Below are positions 8,801 to 15,710 of a DNA stretch of 21,008 nucleotides, piece by piece. Each line of letters opens with the position of its first letter. The stretch's first letter is position 1. The notes below the pieces were generated by a model. It did no database searches, was not told the origin of the DNA, and saw only the letters and a list, made by a program, of their open reading frames with translations. Source of the stretch: Sphingobacteriaceae bacterium (lineage in GTDB: Bacteria; Bacteroidota; Bacteroidia; Sphingobacteriales; Sphingobacteriaceae). The stretch covers positions 1 through 21,008 of the forward strand of contig CANJWF010000004.1 of the NCBI GenBank assembly GCA_947478315.1, in the 5' to 3' direction. Position numbers and translations under genes: made by a program.

Positions 8801-10967
8801 ACAAGGTTCAATAACAGGTTATCAATGGTATATTAAAACACCGAGCAGTGGTAGCTTTGTAGCAATAGCGGGTGCCATTGCGGCTATTTACACAGCCACT
8901 AACGTAAACACACCAACTTATAACAACAGTCAATTCAAGTGCGAAGTCAGCAACTTATGTAGTTCTTCAGTAACAAGTACAATAGCCACTTTATTTGTAC
9001 ACGATATCCCATCAATAACAACAAATCCTGTTGATGTTTCGGTCTGTCCGAATGGATTAAGTTCTTTTTTCATAACCGCATCTTCCACATCTGGAGATAT
9101 TTTGAGTTATCAATGGCAACAAAAATCTCCATCAGACAGCCAATTTAATACTTTAACAGGTTATACTTTACCTACTCTTACATTCAATTCCACTCAATCT
9201 CAAGTTAACAACTATGCCTACGTCTGTCGAGTATTCGATACTTTTGGCTGTGAAAATTATTCATCATCCGCCACTATTCATATCAAAAGTGCGCCCGTTA
9301 TTCAAACGCAACCACAGGCCATCGCTACCTGTAAAACTCAAGATGCAGAATTGGAGGTAATCGCAGCGGGTTCTAATTTAACCTATCAATGGCAAAAAAA
9401 CAGTCCTAGTACATCCTCCTATCAAAACTTAACAGAAACAACTAAATTTCAGAACACAACATCCCGGAAATTGAAAATAACATCTCTTGTTCCAGTAAGC
9501 GACGAGCAAAATTTTTTATGTATCATTACCGATGGAGTCTCTCTCTGCAGCACCACTTCTCTTCTAACCCAACAATTGGTAAATACCCCACCTACAATCA
9601 TAAGTAATACATTATCTCCTACAACGTGTCCAAATTCACCCGTTAAGCTTTCTGTGGTAGCAACAGGAACTGGATTAATTTACGAATGGCTCGAAAATTT
9701 TAACGGTACGTGGGCTTCGATAGGTACAAACAGTAATTTGTATCAAGGAATGAATTCTCCCGATTTAATCATACCAGATGCACAAACAGGCATGAACAAT
9801 TACTTGTATCAATGTAGAATTAAAGGTACTTGCGACAATGTAGGCACAAACAGTAGTGTAATTACTTTAACTGTTAAAGAAGGTATAAAAACTTTACCTG
9901 TTATTCAATCAGATATTAAAAGTAAGTTAATTGAAACGAATGTTTCAATTAACTTCAGCATAACCACAAACACAACTACCGAAAACTATCAATGGTTTCG
10001 CAATGGTATTTCATTAACCAATGGAACCAGTTCAAATCTTACTATAAAAGAGTCTAACGCTGGCTCGATTTTTTTTAAAATAAAAGTAACCAACGTTATT
10101 TCTGGCTGTTCTGTTTCCTCAAATAACTATACTGTTACAATTATAAATCCTGCAAAATTATCAGCAAGCATAAATTATAATAATTATACCAAAATATGTA
10201 AAGGAGATTCATTAAAACTGCATGCAAATAACGACCCTTACTTAAATTGGAAATGGTACAAAAATGGCAATATAATTCCCAATGCCCAAGATAGTGTGTA
10301 CGTAGTTAAAGAAAATGGCTATTACGAGCTAGTGGTTAAAAATGCGAATAATGAAGAAGCTAAGTCAAAAATTGGAGTAAATATTCTTGTACAAGATCCG
10401 CCTCAAATAATCATTAAGTCACTTAGTGGAAAGCTAGGAGTCGCTGCAGGCAATAGCATATCTTTGATAGCAACTGGAGGATTTACTTACAAGTGGCTAC
10501 CAGCAGAAGGTATACCAAATGGTTCCAATAACAATATCCTATCCGTCGTGCCAACTAAAACAACAACCTACACAGTTATAGGTAAAGACGGATTAGGCTG
10601 TACCAATACCGCAACGATTGCCGTAAAAATATTCGAAGATAATTATTTAGATAAATTGTTATCCAATGAAGTATTGTTCAAACCACCTTTACTATTTACT
10701 CCTTACGTTAACGATGGTTTTAACGACGTATTCAAAATAGATGTGCTCGATGAGCAATTCGAAAGTTTTTGCGAACTTACCGTCCTAAATGTTTGGGGTA
10801 AAATAGTCTATTATAATTCACTATACCACAACGAGTGGGATTTTAGCTATCGCAATGAAAAACTCCCCCCAGGATTGTATTACTACAAAGCGACAACAAA
10901 ACTTAAAGAGGGAAAAGAAAAACTTTATATCGGTTATTTTAATCTTTTAGAATCCTCTACTAGATAA
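5829..10967 (+). CDS. Giant secreted NHL-propeller / Ig-like repeat protein with type IX (type B) sorting domain
   Basis: This is a 1712-residue exported protein. A signal peptide covers about residues 1-24 (MRRIATK, then a hydrophobic IILIILFFC core, ending YSEAQ). Residues about 60-408 hold six NHL/SMP-30-like strands-plus-loop units, such as PYQITTDNSGNIYVAE, PEGIYFDQSGNLYVAD, RGLYVYN and PTHILFSNGIGYFSD, consistent with one six-bladed β-propeller. From about 410 to 1610 run roughly a dozen Ig-like modules of 85-100 residues. Most have a Cys before the B-strand, a YQW core and a C-terminal Y.C pair. The last three are divergent, two of them without the usual pair. The final 90 residues (FTPYVNDGFNDVFKID, LNVWGKIVYY, LPPGLYYYKA) form a CHU_C/gliding-associated type B sorting domain. 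It is probably a surface-attached or secreted adhesin-like protein; the ligand is unknown. It appears monocistronic. Confidence 0.88.
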   Translation: MRRIATKIILIILFFCTYMPYSEAQTQKKYFIEAFLGAYQSSTPISDATSPANPLTLNIVNPYQITTDNSGNIYVAERGAGGTGHRIRKYDAATHSVTIVAGSGLTSPNNMTDGMFATSANITFPSGLAVSPDNKWLYFTEGTKHTIRRILIDASDATNVGKMELVAGTYNNSGAIDGNGDIARFNKPEGIYFDQSGNLYVADFVNGRVRKISGLNSSFGAATNRSGLTVTTIIGAAAGDPSTNGISPLSASLQGVFSIAIDNNSNIYFTEQITGRIRMLSVNTQTINGIPYDKDKLYIIAGNGTLANSVEGQGALTSSINEPRGLYVYNTNTNTVNIFFCEYGAQKIIKLDGADNKLYNIAGTENNSGYSGNNGLATAALINHPTHILFSNGIGYFSDADNNTIRALTSCKLNKSTYSNTCLGFNAYFHVYTPITVTSYNWYDFNNGSPQTLLQTTETCTIANVNTSQNLKAYYCVAITPDCGNVTSTIFTLTVTPLPSILVNPTTYTICPNSNANFSITASGTTLLYQWQQKLLGFSTFSDIPGANSSAYTVSNVGTAYNGFQYKCRISEQCGSSTSAWVDSNSATLNVPNENAPNIIQAPPPNVSVCAQASLNLALTGTGGGLSYHWEIETVANNSTYTSTGNNSSTLSSLANIADDSKRIRCILTNSCGTYTSTLVALSVKESPSQLSYSGDITLCATQSGMFSVTFTAPSSGSLTYRWEVDQNNGQGFQSAPPNYTLQSYAINSALISQNGFNYRCIGIFTNQCTATSTSMRLGVSNALAFTQQPPPSVLGCTNQTTTIGIVATGDNVNYQWYYSTDNGASYLPVAGTSTNTLLTLPNITLSQANYRYKCQISNGCGSNTSTIATLNVQETPTITTQPQNQVICAGASITFTLNANGMGVISCQWQQKLNNSPIFQNVSNQFNYNISNVSSDLNQSQYLAIATSNGCSVTSTIASLTVNSSATITLQPNITNTKCTGNNCVLKIEGQGSITGYQWYIKTPSSGSFVAIAGAIAAIYTATNVNTPTYNNSQFKCEVSNLCSSSVTSTIATLFVHDIPSITTNPVDVSVCPNGLSSFFITASSTSGDILSYQWQQKSPSDSQFNTLTGYTLPTLTFNSTQSQVNNYAYVCRVFDTFGCENYSSSATIHIKSAPVIQTQPQAIATCKTQDAELEVIAAGSNLTYQWQKNSPSTSSYQNLTETTKFQNTTSRKLKITSLVPVSDEQNFLCIITDGVSLCSTTSLLTQQLVNTPPTIISNTLSPTTCPNSPVKLSVVATGTGLIYEWLENFNGTWASIGTNSNLYQGMNSPDLIIPDAQTGMNNYLYQCRIKGTCDNVGTNSSVITLTVKEGIKTLPVIQSDIKSKLIETNVSINFSITTNTTTENYQWFRNGISLTNGTSSNLTIKESNAGSIFFKIKVTNVISGCSVSSNNYTVTIINPAKLSASINYNNYTKICKGDSLKLHANNDPYLNWKWYKNGNIIPNAQDSVYVVKENGYYELVVKNANNEEAKSKIGVNILVQDPPQIIIKSLSGKLGVAAGNSISLIATGGFTYKWLPAEGIPNGSNNNILSVVPTKTTTYTVIGKDGLGCTNTATIAVKIFEDNYLDKLLSNEVLFKPPLLFTPYVNDGFNDVFKIDVLDEQFESFCELTVLNVWGKIVYYNSLYHNEWDFSYRNEKLPPGLYYYKATTKLKEGKEKLYIGYFNLLESSTR
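7060..10640 (+). repeat. Array of about twelve Ig-like modules inside the giant surface protein
   Basis: Units recur about every 270-300 nt, with a pattern of P-rich linker, Cys, hydrophobic B-strand, YQW, variable loop, Y.C and T-S-T-I-A/T-L-V. Protein identity between units is low. However, short DNA words are conserved: the 19-mer tatcaatggcaacaaaaat occurs exactly at 7413-7431 and 9108-9126, and 17 bases of it recur at 8552-8568. Such words could support recombination between modules, or they may only reflect the constrained YQWQQK motif. Confidence 0.7.
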
Positions 10968-11039
10968 AATTTTGCAATTCTTGTCTGAATCTTAATTTTA
11001 TTCCTTACGCACCCATTCGAAAATCTAAAAAATATCCCT

Positions 11040-11047
11040 TAGATTTG
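11040..11047 (+). promoter_or_regulatory. -7 element upstream of secDF
   Basis: tagatttg fits TAnnTTTG exactly. The -33 box is poor: ttc at 11016-11018 is the nearest, 21 nt away. A start near 11053 would give a leader of about 85 nt that contains the hairpin at 11067-11100. Confidence 0.42.
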
Positions 11048-11066
11048 CGACTTTCAGATTTATCGT

Positions 11067-11100
11067 TTATAGCTTAGATTTATATAATTCTAAGCTATAA
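11067..11100 (+). promoter_or_regulatory. 12-bp perfect hairpin in the secDF leader
   Basis: ttatagcttaga (11067-11078) pairs perfectly with tctaagctataa (11089-11100) around a 10-nt A/T loop. It lies between the predicted secDF promoter and the start codon, so it is either a structured 5' leader or the terminator of the preceding giant gene. The stem is A/T-rich and is followed by tagtttta, which is only a weak U-tract. Confidence 0.45.
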
Positions 11101-11109
11101 TAGTTTTAT

Positions 11110-11166
11110 ATGTTCAAAAACAACTTATCAAAAAAACAATGCAAAGTAAAGGAATCATTAGACTAG
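11110..11166 (+). other. Possible 18-codon upstream ORF overlapping the secDF start
   Basis: ATG at 11110 opens a frame that ends at TAG 11164-11166, out of frame with secDF (ATG 11139) and overlapping its first nine codons. The peptide is MFKNNLSKKQCKVKESLD: basic and not hydrophobic, so it does not resemble a Sec-engaging arrest peptide. It may be chance. It is listed because translation of it would compete with secDF initiation. Confidence 0.18.
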
Positions 11167-14084
11167 TAGCCATTGCACTCGCTATCGCTTGTTTATACTC
11201 ATTATCATTTACGTGGGTTAGTAGGAGCGTAGAAGACGATGCTAAAGCGTTTGCTAAAGGCGATTTGTTACGAGAAAGGAGTTACCTAGACTCGATGGCT
11301 ACACAACCTGTATATAATTTAGGGTTTACAGAATTTTCTTATCAATATTGTAAAGAAAGAGAAATTCCTTTAGGGTTAGATTTAAAAGGCGGAATGAATG
11401 TTACGATGGAAATTTCTCTATCTGATTTAATTCTTTCTTTGTCTAATCATAATCAAGACCCCTATTTCAATCGTGCACTTGCAGAAGCTGAACGATTATC
11501 TGCTACCAGCCCCAAAGATTTTATTTCTCTCTTAGGAGCATCGTTCGATAAATTAAATCCTAACGGACGGTTGGCACCCTTATTTGCAACCAAAGAAAAT
11601 AAAAACAATATCAAATTTACTTCAACAAATGGAGAAGTACTTGATTTTTTAAGAAAAGAATCTAAGAGTGCCGTTGAACGTTCATTTAACATTTTACGCA
11701 CACGTATTGATAAATTCGGTGTAACTTCTCCTAATATTCAGTTACAAGAAGGTTCTAATCGCATTCTTATAGAACTACCTGGAGTTAGCGACCCTAGCCG
11801 TGTCAGAAAATTGCTCCAAGGCTCTGCCAAATTAGAGTTTTGGGAAACGTATGACAATCGCGAAATTTTTTCTGTACTAGATAATCTAGACAAAGCTCTC
11901 GCTGCCCAAGCACAGTCTTCCGAGAAAAAAACGGCAATTAATACCACTAACACGAATAATTCCAGCAAATTAACCGCATTAGGCAAGCAAATTAATAATA
12001 CACAAGATACCTCTCGCGTATCTCCCGAATTAGCTAAGAAAAATCCTCTTTTTTCAACTTTGGGACCTTCTGTTTATCAAACAGAATCTGGACAACAAGC
12101 ATTAAGACCTGGTCCAATGGTAGGTTATGCTTCACAAAAAGATACAGCAAAAATAAATGAGATGCTATCATCCTACTTTGCAAAAGCCATTATACCATCT
12201 ACCGCAAAATTTTCATGGAGTGTAAAACCTATTGGCGATTCTAAAGTATTCGAATTATATGCATTAAAAGTTTCTACTCCCGATGGTTCCCCTGCCTTAG
12301 CAGGAGATGTTGTTGCTGATGCTAGAGAAGATTTTGATCAAAAAGGCAATCCAGAAGTAATCATGGTAATGAATAACGATGGAGCTAGAGATTGGAGACG
12401 TATAACCGCGGCTGCGGCGGCAGATCCTCAAAATAAAAAAAGCATTGCCATTGTTTTAGACAATGCCGTTTACTCTGCCCCTACTGTACAAAATGAAATT
12501 TCAGGAGGCGTTTCCTCTATATCTGGACAGTTTACCATAAATGACACAAAAGATTTAGCCAACATCCTCAAGGCTGGTCGCTTACCCGCCCCCGCAAAAA
12601 TTGTAGAAGAAGCAATAGTTGGTCCATCATTAGGAGAAGCCGCTATTAATGCTGGATTAACCTCGTCAGTAGTGGGTTTACTCGTTGTACTCATATTTAT
12701 GATTTTCTACTACAACCGAGCAGGCACAGTTGCCAACATTGCAGTTTTTGTAAATGTATTCTTTTTGATGGGTGTCTTAGCATCATTGGGAGCTGTATTA
12801 ACTTTACCTGGTATTGCAGGTATTGTATTAACATTAGGTATGGCAGTAGATGCCAATGTATTAATTTACGAACGTGTTAGAGAAGAACTTGCTCATGGAA
12901 AAAATACTCGTTTAGCAATAACCGATGGTTTTAAACATGCTTTACCATCTATTTTAGATTCAAACGTTACCACGTTTTTAACAGGGGTTATTCTATATAT
13001 TTTTGGTAGTGGTCCCATACAGGGCTTTGCAACCACACTCATGATAGGTATACTGACGTCCCTATTTAGTGCAATTTTCATCACTAGATTAATTTTTGAA
13101 TGGATGTTACAAAAGAACTGGGACATCAAATTTTCTAATCCATTTTCAGCCCATACTTTCAAAAATGCTAATTTTGCATTTGTTAAAAATCGAAAATTTT
13201 TCTACTTAGGTTCTGGCACCTTTATTTTGGCAGGAATTATATCGATTATTATCAGAGGATTTAGCTTCGGTGTCGACTTCAAAGGAGGACGCTCTTATGT
13301 AATAAAATTTGAAAAAGCTGTACAAACAGAGCAAGTCCGTTCTGCATTAGAACAGTCATTTGGCATGTCGGCAGAAGTTAAAACTTTTGGAAATGCGAAC
13401 CAAGTACGTGTTACCACTGCTTATAAAATTGAAGAAAATAGTGAGGCGGCAGAAAAATTAGTGGAAACTAAATTACTCTCGGGTCTTTCTAGTATCAAAA
13501 ATAACAAAAGTGAAATACTAAGTACGCAGAAAGTAGGTCCCACGATAGCAAACGACATCAAATTATCTGCTATTTACTCCGTGGTATTTGCTATCATTAT
13601 TATTGCGGCCTACATTTTCATCCGATTTAAGAAATGGCAATATAGCTTGGGAGCACTCATTGCACTTATACACGATGTACTATTAGTATTGTCATTTTTC
13701 TCCCTATTTAATGGAATTTTACCTTTTTCACTTGATATAGACCAAGCATTTATCGCGGCAATTCTGACAGTAGTAGGTTATTCAATTAATGATACGGTAG
13801 TAGTATTTGACCGTGTTAGGGAATATTTAAATTTGCATCACAGCAAATCAGACAATATGAAACAAGTAATTAACGATGCTATAAACAGCACATTAAGTCG
13901 AACAATTATTACAGCACTAACCGTTATATTCGTGTTATTGGTCTTGTTCGTATTTGGAGGAGATATTATTAGAGGCTTTTCATTTGCATTACTCATTGGC
14001 GTTACCTTCGGTACTTATTCCTCTATATGCGTAGCAACACCTGTAGTAGTAGAATTTCAAAAAAAGGAAAAGTTAGAAAATTAA
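11139..14084 (+). CDS. secDF: Protein translocase subunits SecD and SecF, fused (SecDF)
   Basis: This inner-membrane RND-type partner of SecYEG uses the proton gradient to pull exported proteins out on the periplasmic side. The 981-residue chain holds both halves. SecD has TM1 (about 8-26), the GLDLKGG motif (79-85), a large periplasmic P1 region with a low-complexity Asn/Thr/Ser insert (about 265-300), then LPAPAKIVEEAIVGPSLG and five TMs with GMAVDANVLIYERVREEL. SecF starts near 680 with TM, SFGVDFKGG (about 708-716), a smaller periplasmic domain, and TMs carrying VGYSINDTVVVFDRVRE. Fusion is usual in Bacteroidota. No Shine-Dalgarno precedes the ATG, but the upstream bases are A-rich. It ends before a strong hairpin and is likely transcribed alone. 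Confidence 0.97.
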   Translation: MQSKGIIRLVAIALAIACLYSLSFTWVSRSVEDDAKAFAKGDLLRERSYLDSMATQPVYNLGFTEFSYQYCKEREIPLGLDLKGGMNVTMEISLSDLILSLSNHNQDPYFNRALAEAERLSATSPKDFISLLGASFDKLNPNGRLAPLFATKENKNNIKFTSTNGEVLDFLRKESKSAVERSFNILRTRIDKFGVTSPNIQLQEGSNRILIELPGVSDPSRVRKLLQGSAKLEFWETYDNREIFSVLDNLDKALAAQAQSSEKKTAINTTNTNNSSKLTALGKQINNTQDTSRVSPELAKKNPLFSTLGPSVYQTESGQQALRPGPMVGYASQKDTAKINEMLSSYFAKAIIPSTAKFSWSVKPIGDSKVFELYALKVSTPDGSPALAGDVVADAREDFDQKGNPEVIMVMNNDGARDWRRITAAAAADPQNKKSIAIVLDNAVYSAPTVQNEISGGVSSISGQFTINDTKDLANILKAGRLPAPAKIVEEAIVGPSLGEAAINAGLTSSVVGLLVVLIFMIFYYNRAGTVANIAVFVNVFFLMGVLASLGAVLTLPGIAGIVLTLGMAVDANVLIYERVREELAHGKNTRLAITDGFKHALPSILDSNVTTFLTGVILYIFGSGPIQGFATTLMIGILTSLFSAIFITRLIFEWMLQKNWDIKFSNPFSAHTFKNANFAFVKNRKFFYLGSGTFILAGIISIIIRGFSFGVDFKGGRSYVIKFEKAVQTEQVRSALEQSFGMSAEVKTFGNANQVRVTTAYKIEENSEAAEKLVETKLLSGLSSIKNNKSEILSTQKVGPTIANDIKLSAIYSVVFAIIIIAAYIFIRFKKWQYSLGALIALIHDVLLVLSFFSLFNGILPFSLDIDQAFIAAILTVVGYSINDTVVVFDRVREYLNLHHSKSDNMKQVINDAINSTLSRTIITALTVIFVLLVLFVFGGDIIRGFSFALLIGVTFGTYSSICVATPVVVEFQKKEKLEN

Positions 14085-14094
14085 ATAAATTATA

Positions 14095-14156
14095 TTTTGA
14101 TAAAAATTAATGGGGTACTTAGCGTGAACTAAGTACCCCATTAATTTTTATCAAAA
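14095..14156 (+). terminator. Very long perfect hairpin after secDF (28-bp stem)
   Basis: Arms 14095-14122 and 14129-14156 are perfect reverse complements over 28 bp, with the 6-nt loop cgtgaa. The loop-proximal half is GC-richer (ggggtacttag) and the outer half is A/T-rich, so the 3' arm ends in a U-rich ttaatttttatc. It begins 11 nt after the secDF stop and would serve as an intrinsic terminator for secDF. Its symmetry would also work for the opposite strand. Confidence 0.8.
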
Positions 14157-14168
14157 ATCGTGAAAGTA

Positions 14169-14200
14169 TTTCAGTCAGAAAAAATTTTATTCGACTGAAA
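14169..14200. promoter_or_regulatory. Operator-like dyad upstream of nusB
   Basis: tttcagtc (14169-14176) and gactgaaa (14193-14200) form a perfect 8-bp inverted repeat with a 16-nt A/T spacer. The dyad ends 6 nt before the -7 element and covers the expected -33 region, a position fitting a dimeric regulator. It could also fold as a weak hairpin. Confidence 0.35.
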
Positions 14201-14205
14201 AAAGA

Positions 14206-14213
14206 TAACTTTG
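14206..14213 (+). promoter_or_regulatory. -7 element of the nusB operon
   Basis: taactttg matches TAnnTTTG fully. The start would lie near 14219, about 25 nt before the nusB ATG (14245). The -33 position (about 14184-14186) reads att rather than TTG, inside the dyad described separately. Confidence 0.55.
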
Positions 14214-14244
14214 CCATCCGTTAAAAGATATCGTTCTCAATTAT

Positions 14245-15183
14245 ATGATAAACCGCAGGTACTTAAGAGTAAAAATTCTACAGGCATTATACGCATACCA
14301 TCACTCCGATAGTACAAATATTGTCCCTATTGAAAAATTTCTGTTAAAAAGTATCGATAAACTTCAAGAAAGTTATTACTGGCTTTTAGAATTACTGATT
14401 GCAATAAGTAGTTACACACTAACCGATGCAGAGGAACGAAGCCGTAAATTATTACCATCTCCAGAAGACTCAAATATTGACACAACTTTTGCAAATAATT
14501 TATTGAGATTACAACTTTCTGTTGATTCAAATTATCAAAAAACGCTTACGAAATATAAAATTGATTGGAATTTTGAACCCGAACTCATTAAAACTTTATT
14601 CAATCAATTAAAACAAACAGAGCATTATCAACAGTATTTACTGTTAAACGATAAAACAGCGAGCGATAATAGTAAACTATTAAAATTCGTTTTCAAAAAA
14701 ACAATCTTACAATCTCCCTTAGTTCAACAAATTATGGAAGATAAGTTGCAAACATGGTCAACAGACAAAGACATTCTACAAGCAATGCTTATTAAAAGCA
14801 TAAAAAATGCAGAAAATAATATAGATCCAATTGCCATCAACATCAGCTTAACTCCAACGGAAGATAAAACATACTTAAATGATATGTTAACTAAATATAT
14901 CCAACACGAAGAAAAATTACAAGACATTATCAGTAAAAAAACAGAAAATTGGGAGACCGAACGTCTCGCCATAACAGATATTATATTGATGAAGTTAGCA
15001 TTAATAGAAATTCTCTACTGCCCAACTATACCTATTAAAGCTAGTATGAACGAATATATTGAATTAGCCAAAGAATATAGTACGCCTAAAAGTTCCTCTT
15101 TTATTAACGGGATATTAGATAATATTTGCATAGAATTAACAAAAGAAAACAAAATTAAAAAAACAGGTAGAGGATTGTTCTAA
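14245..15183 (+). CDS. nusB: Transcription antitermination factor NusB (long Bacteroidota form)
   Basis: NusB binds boxA RNA with NusE (S10) and supports rRNA antitermination and ribosome assembly in the cytoplasm. The 312-residue chain is about twice the E. coli length. The start MINRRYLRVKILQALYAYHH carries the N-terminal NusB helix signature, and the C-terminal part (about 190-300) has the conserved WETERLAITDIILMKLALIE and KEYSTPKSSSFINGILDNI segments. The middle (about 50-180) is Lys- and Leu-rich and helical-looking, an expansion common in Bacteroidota NusB. It is the first gene of a same-strand run with yajC, a YbbR-like protein and coaE. The start ATG lacks a Shine-Dalgarno. Confidence 0.9.
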   Translation: MINRRYLRVKILQALYAYHHSDSTNIVPIEKFLLKSIDKLQESYYWLLELLIAISSYTLTDAEERSRKLLPSPEDSNIDTTFANNLLRLQLSVDSNYQKTLTKYKIDWNFEPELIKTLFNQLKQTEHYQQYLLLNDKTASDNSKLLKFVFKKTILQSPLVQQIMEDKLQTWSTDKDILQAMLIKSIKNAENNIDPIAINISLTPTEDKTYLNDMLTKYIQHEEKLQDIISKKTENWETERLAITDIILMKLALIEILYCPTIPIKASMNEYIELAKEYSTPKSSSFINGILDNICIELTKENKIKKTGRGLF

Positions 15184-15229
15184 ACTTACTCAATCACAAT
15201 CGCCACCATAAGAATAACCATTCAAAACT

Positions 15230-15260
15230 TAAATTAATCAATTGTTTATAAATTAATCAA
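15230..15260 (+). repeat. Two exact 12-bp direct repeats upstream of yajC
   Basis: taaattaatcaa occurs at 15230-15241 and again at 15249-15260, 19 nt apart start to start, just before the yajC ATG (15274). The sequence is A/T-only except for one C, so chance is possible. The position would suit a tandem binding site or a translation enhancer. Confidence 0.4.
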
Positions 15261-15273
15261 AATCAAACAACAC

Positions 15274-15564
15274 ATGAACGCTACAATTTTATTACAGGTA
15301 TCTAGTGGAGGGCTCATGCAAATTGTACCTCTACTATTAGTATTTGTGGTTATGTATTTCTTTATGATAAGACCACAAATGAAAAAAGCGAAAGAACATA
15401 AAAAGTATATTGAGGGGTTACAAAAGGGAGCAGATGTAGTTACTTCTGCGGGTATTCATGGAAAAATTGTAGAAGTAGGCGAAACTACGTTTTCTATAGA
15501 AGTTGCCAATAACATTGTTATTCGTTTCGATAAATCTGCAATAGCATTGGGGAATAGTAAATAA
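15274..15564 (+). CDS. yajC: Preprotein translocase subunit YajC
   Basis: This small single-span inner-membrane protein associates with SecDF and SecYEG. The 96-residue product has a short N-terminus, one TM helix (about 15-32, IVPLLLVFVVMYFFM), the family motif IRPQMKKAKEH at the cytoplasmic boundary, and the compact domain with GADVVTSAGIHGKI. The length is normal. It is separated from nusB by 90 nt and followed by a clear terminator-like hairpin. Together with secDF about 1.2 kb upstream, it puts two Sec accessory subunits in one neighbourhood. Confidence 0.95.
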   Translation: MNATILLQVSSGGLMQIVPLLLVFVVMYFFMIRPQMKKAKEHKKYIEGLQKGADVVTSAGIHGKIVEVGETTFSIEVANNIVIRFDKSAIALGNSK

Positions 15565-15591
15565 TAGATTAATTTCTTACAACATCCATTT

Positions 15592-15629
15592 ACAAAGAGC
15601 TACTCTTTAGCTAAAGAGTGGCTCTTTGT
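15592..15629 (+). terminator. Hairpin terminator after yajC
   Basis: acaaagagctactctttag (15592-15610) and ctaaagagtggctctttgt (15611-15629) pair over 19 positions with one U·G wobble. In practice the loop opens at ttagctaa. The 3' arm ends in CUCUUUGU, as in many A/T-rich terminators, but no long U-run follows. It lies 27 nt after the yajC stop, so readthrough to the YbbR-like gene may be reduced. Confidence 0.65.
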
Positions 15630-15710
15630 AATATAAACAGTGCATTTACATCGTAATAAATGTATAGTATAAATTGAATAAGGTTATCATTTTTGAATTT
15701 GGTTTAAAAA

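Noticed and set aside
7060..10640. Regular repeats that could be mistaken for a CRISPR-like array
   Set aside because: The period is about 280 nt, the frame is open throughout and the repetition is at protein-domain level.
11110..11166. SecM/VemP-type arrest peptide upstream of secDF
   Set aside because: The 18-residue peptide is short and basic, with no signal sequence or arrest-like motif; kept only as a low-confidence upstream ORF.
11462..13162. Several minus-strand ORFs of 74-89 codons inside secDF
   Set aside because: They mirror the conserved secDF frame and have no recognisable features or start context.
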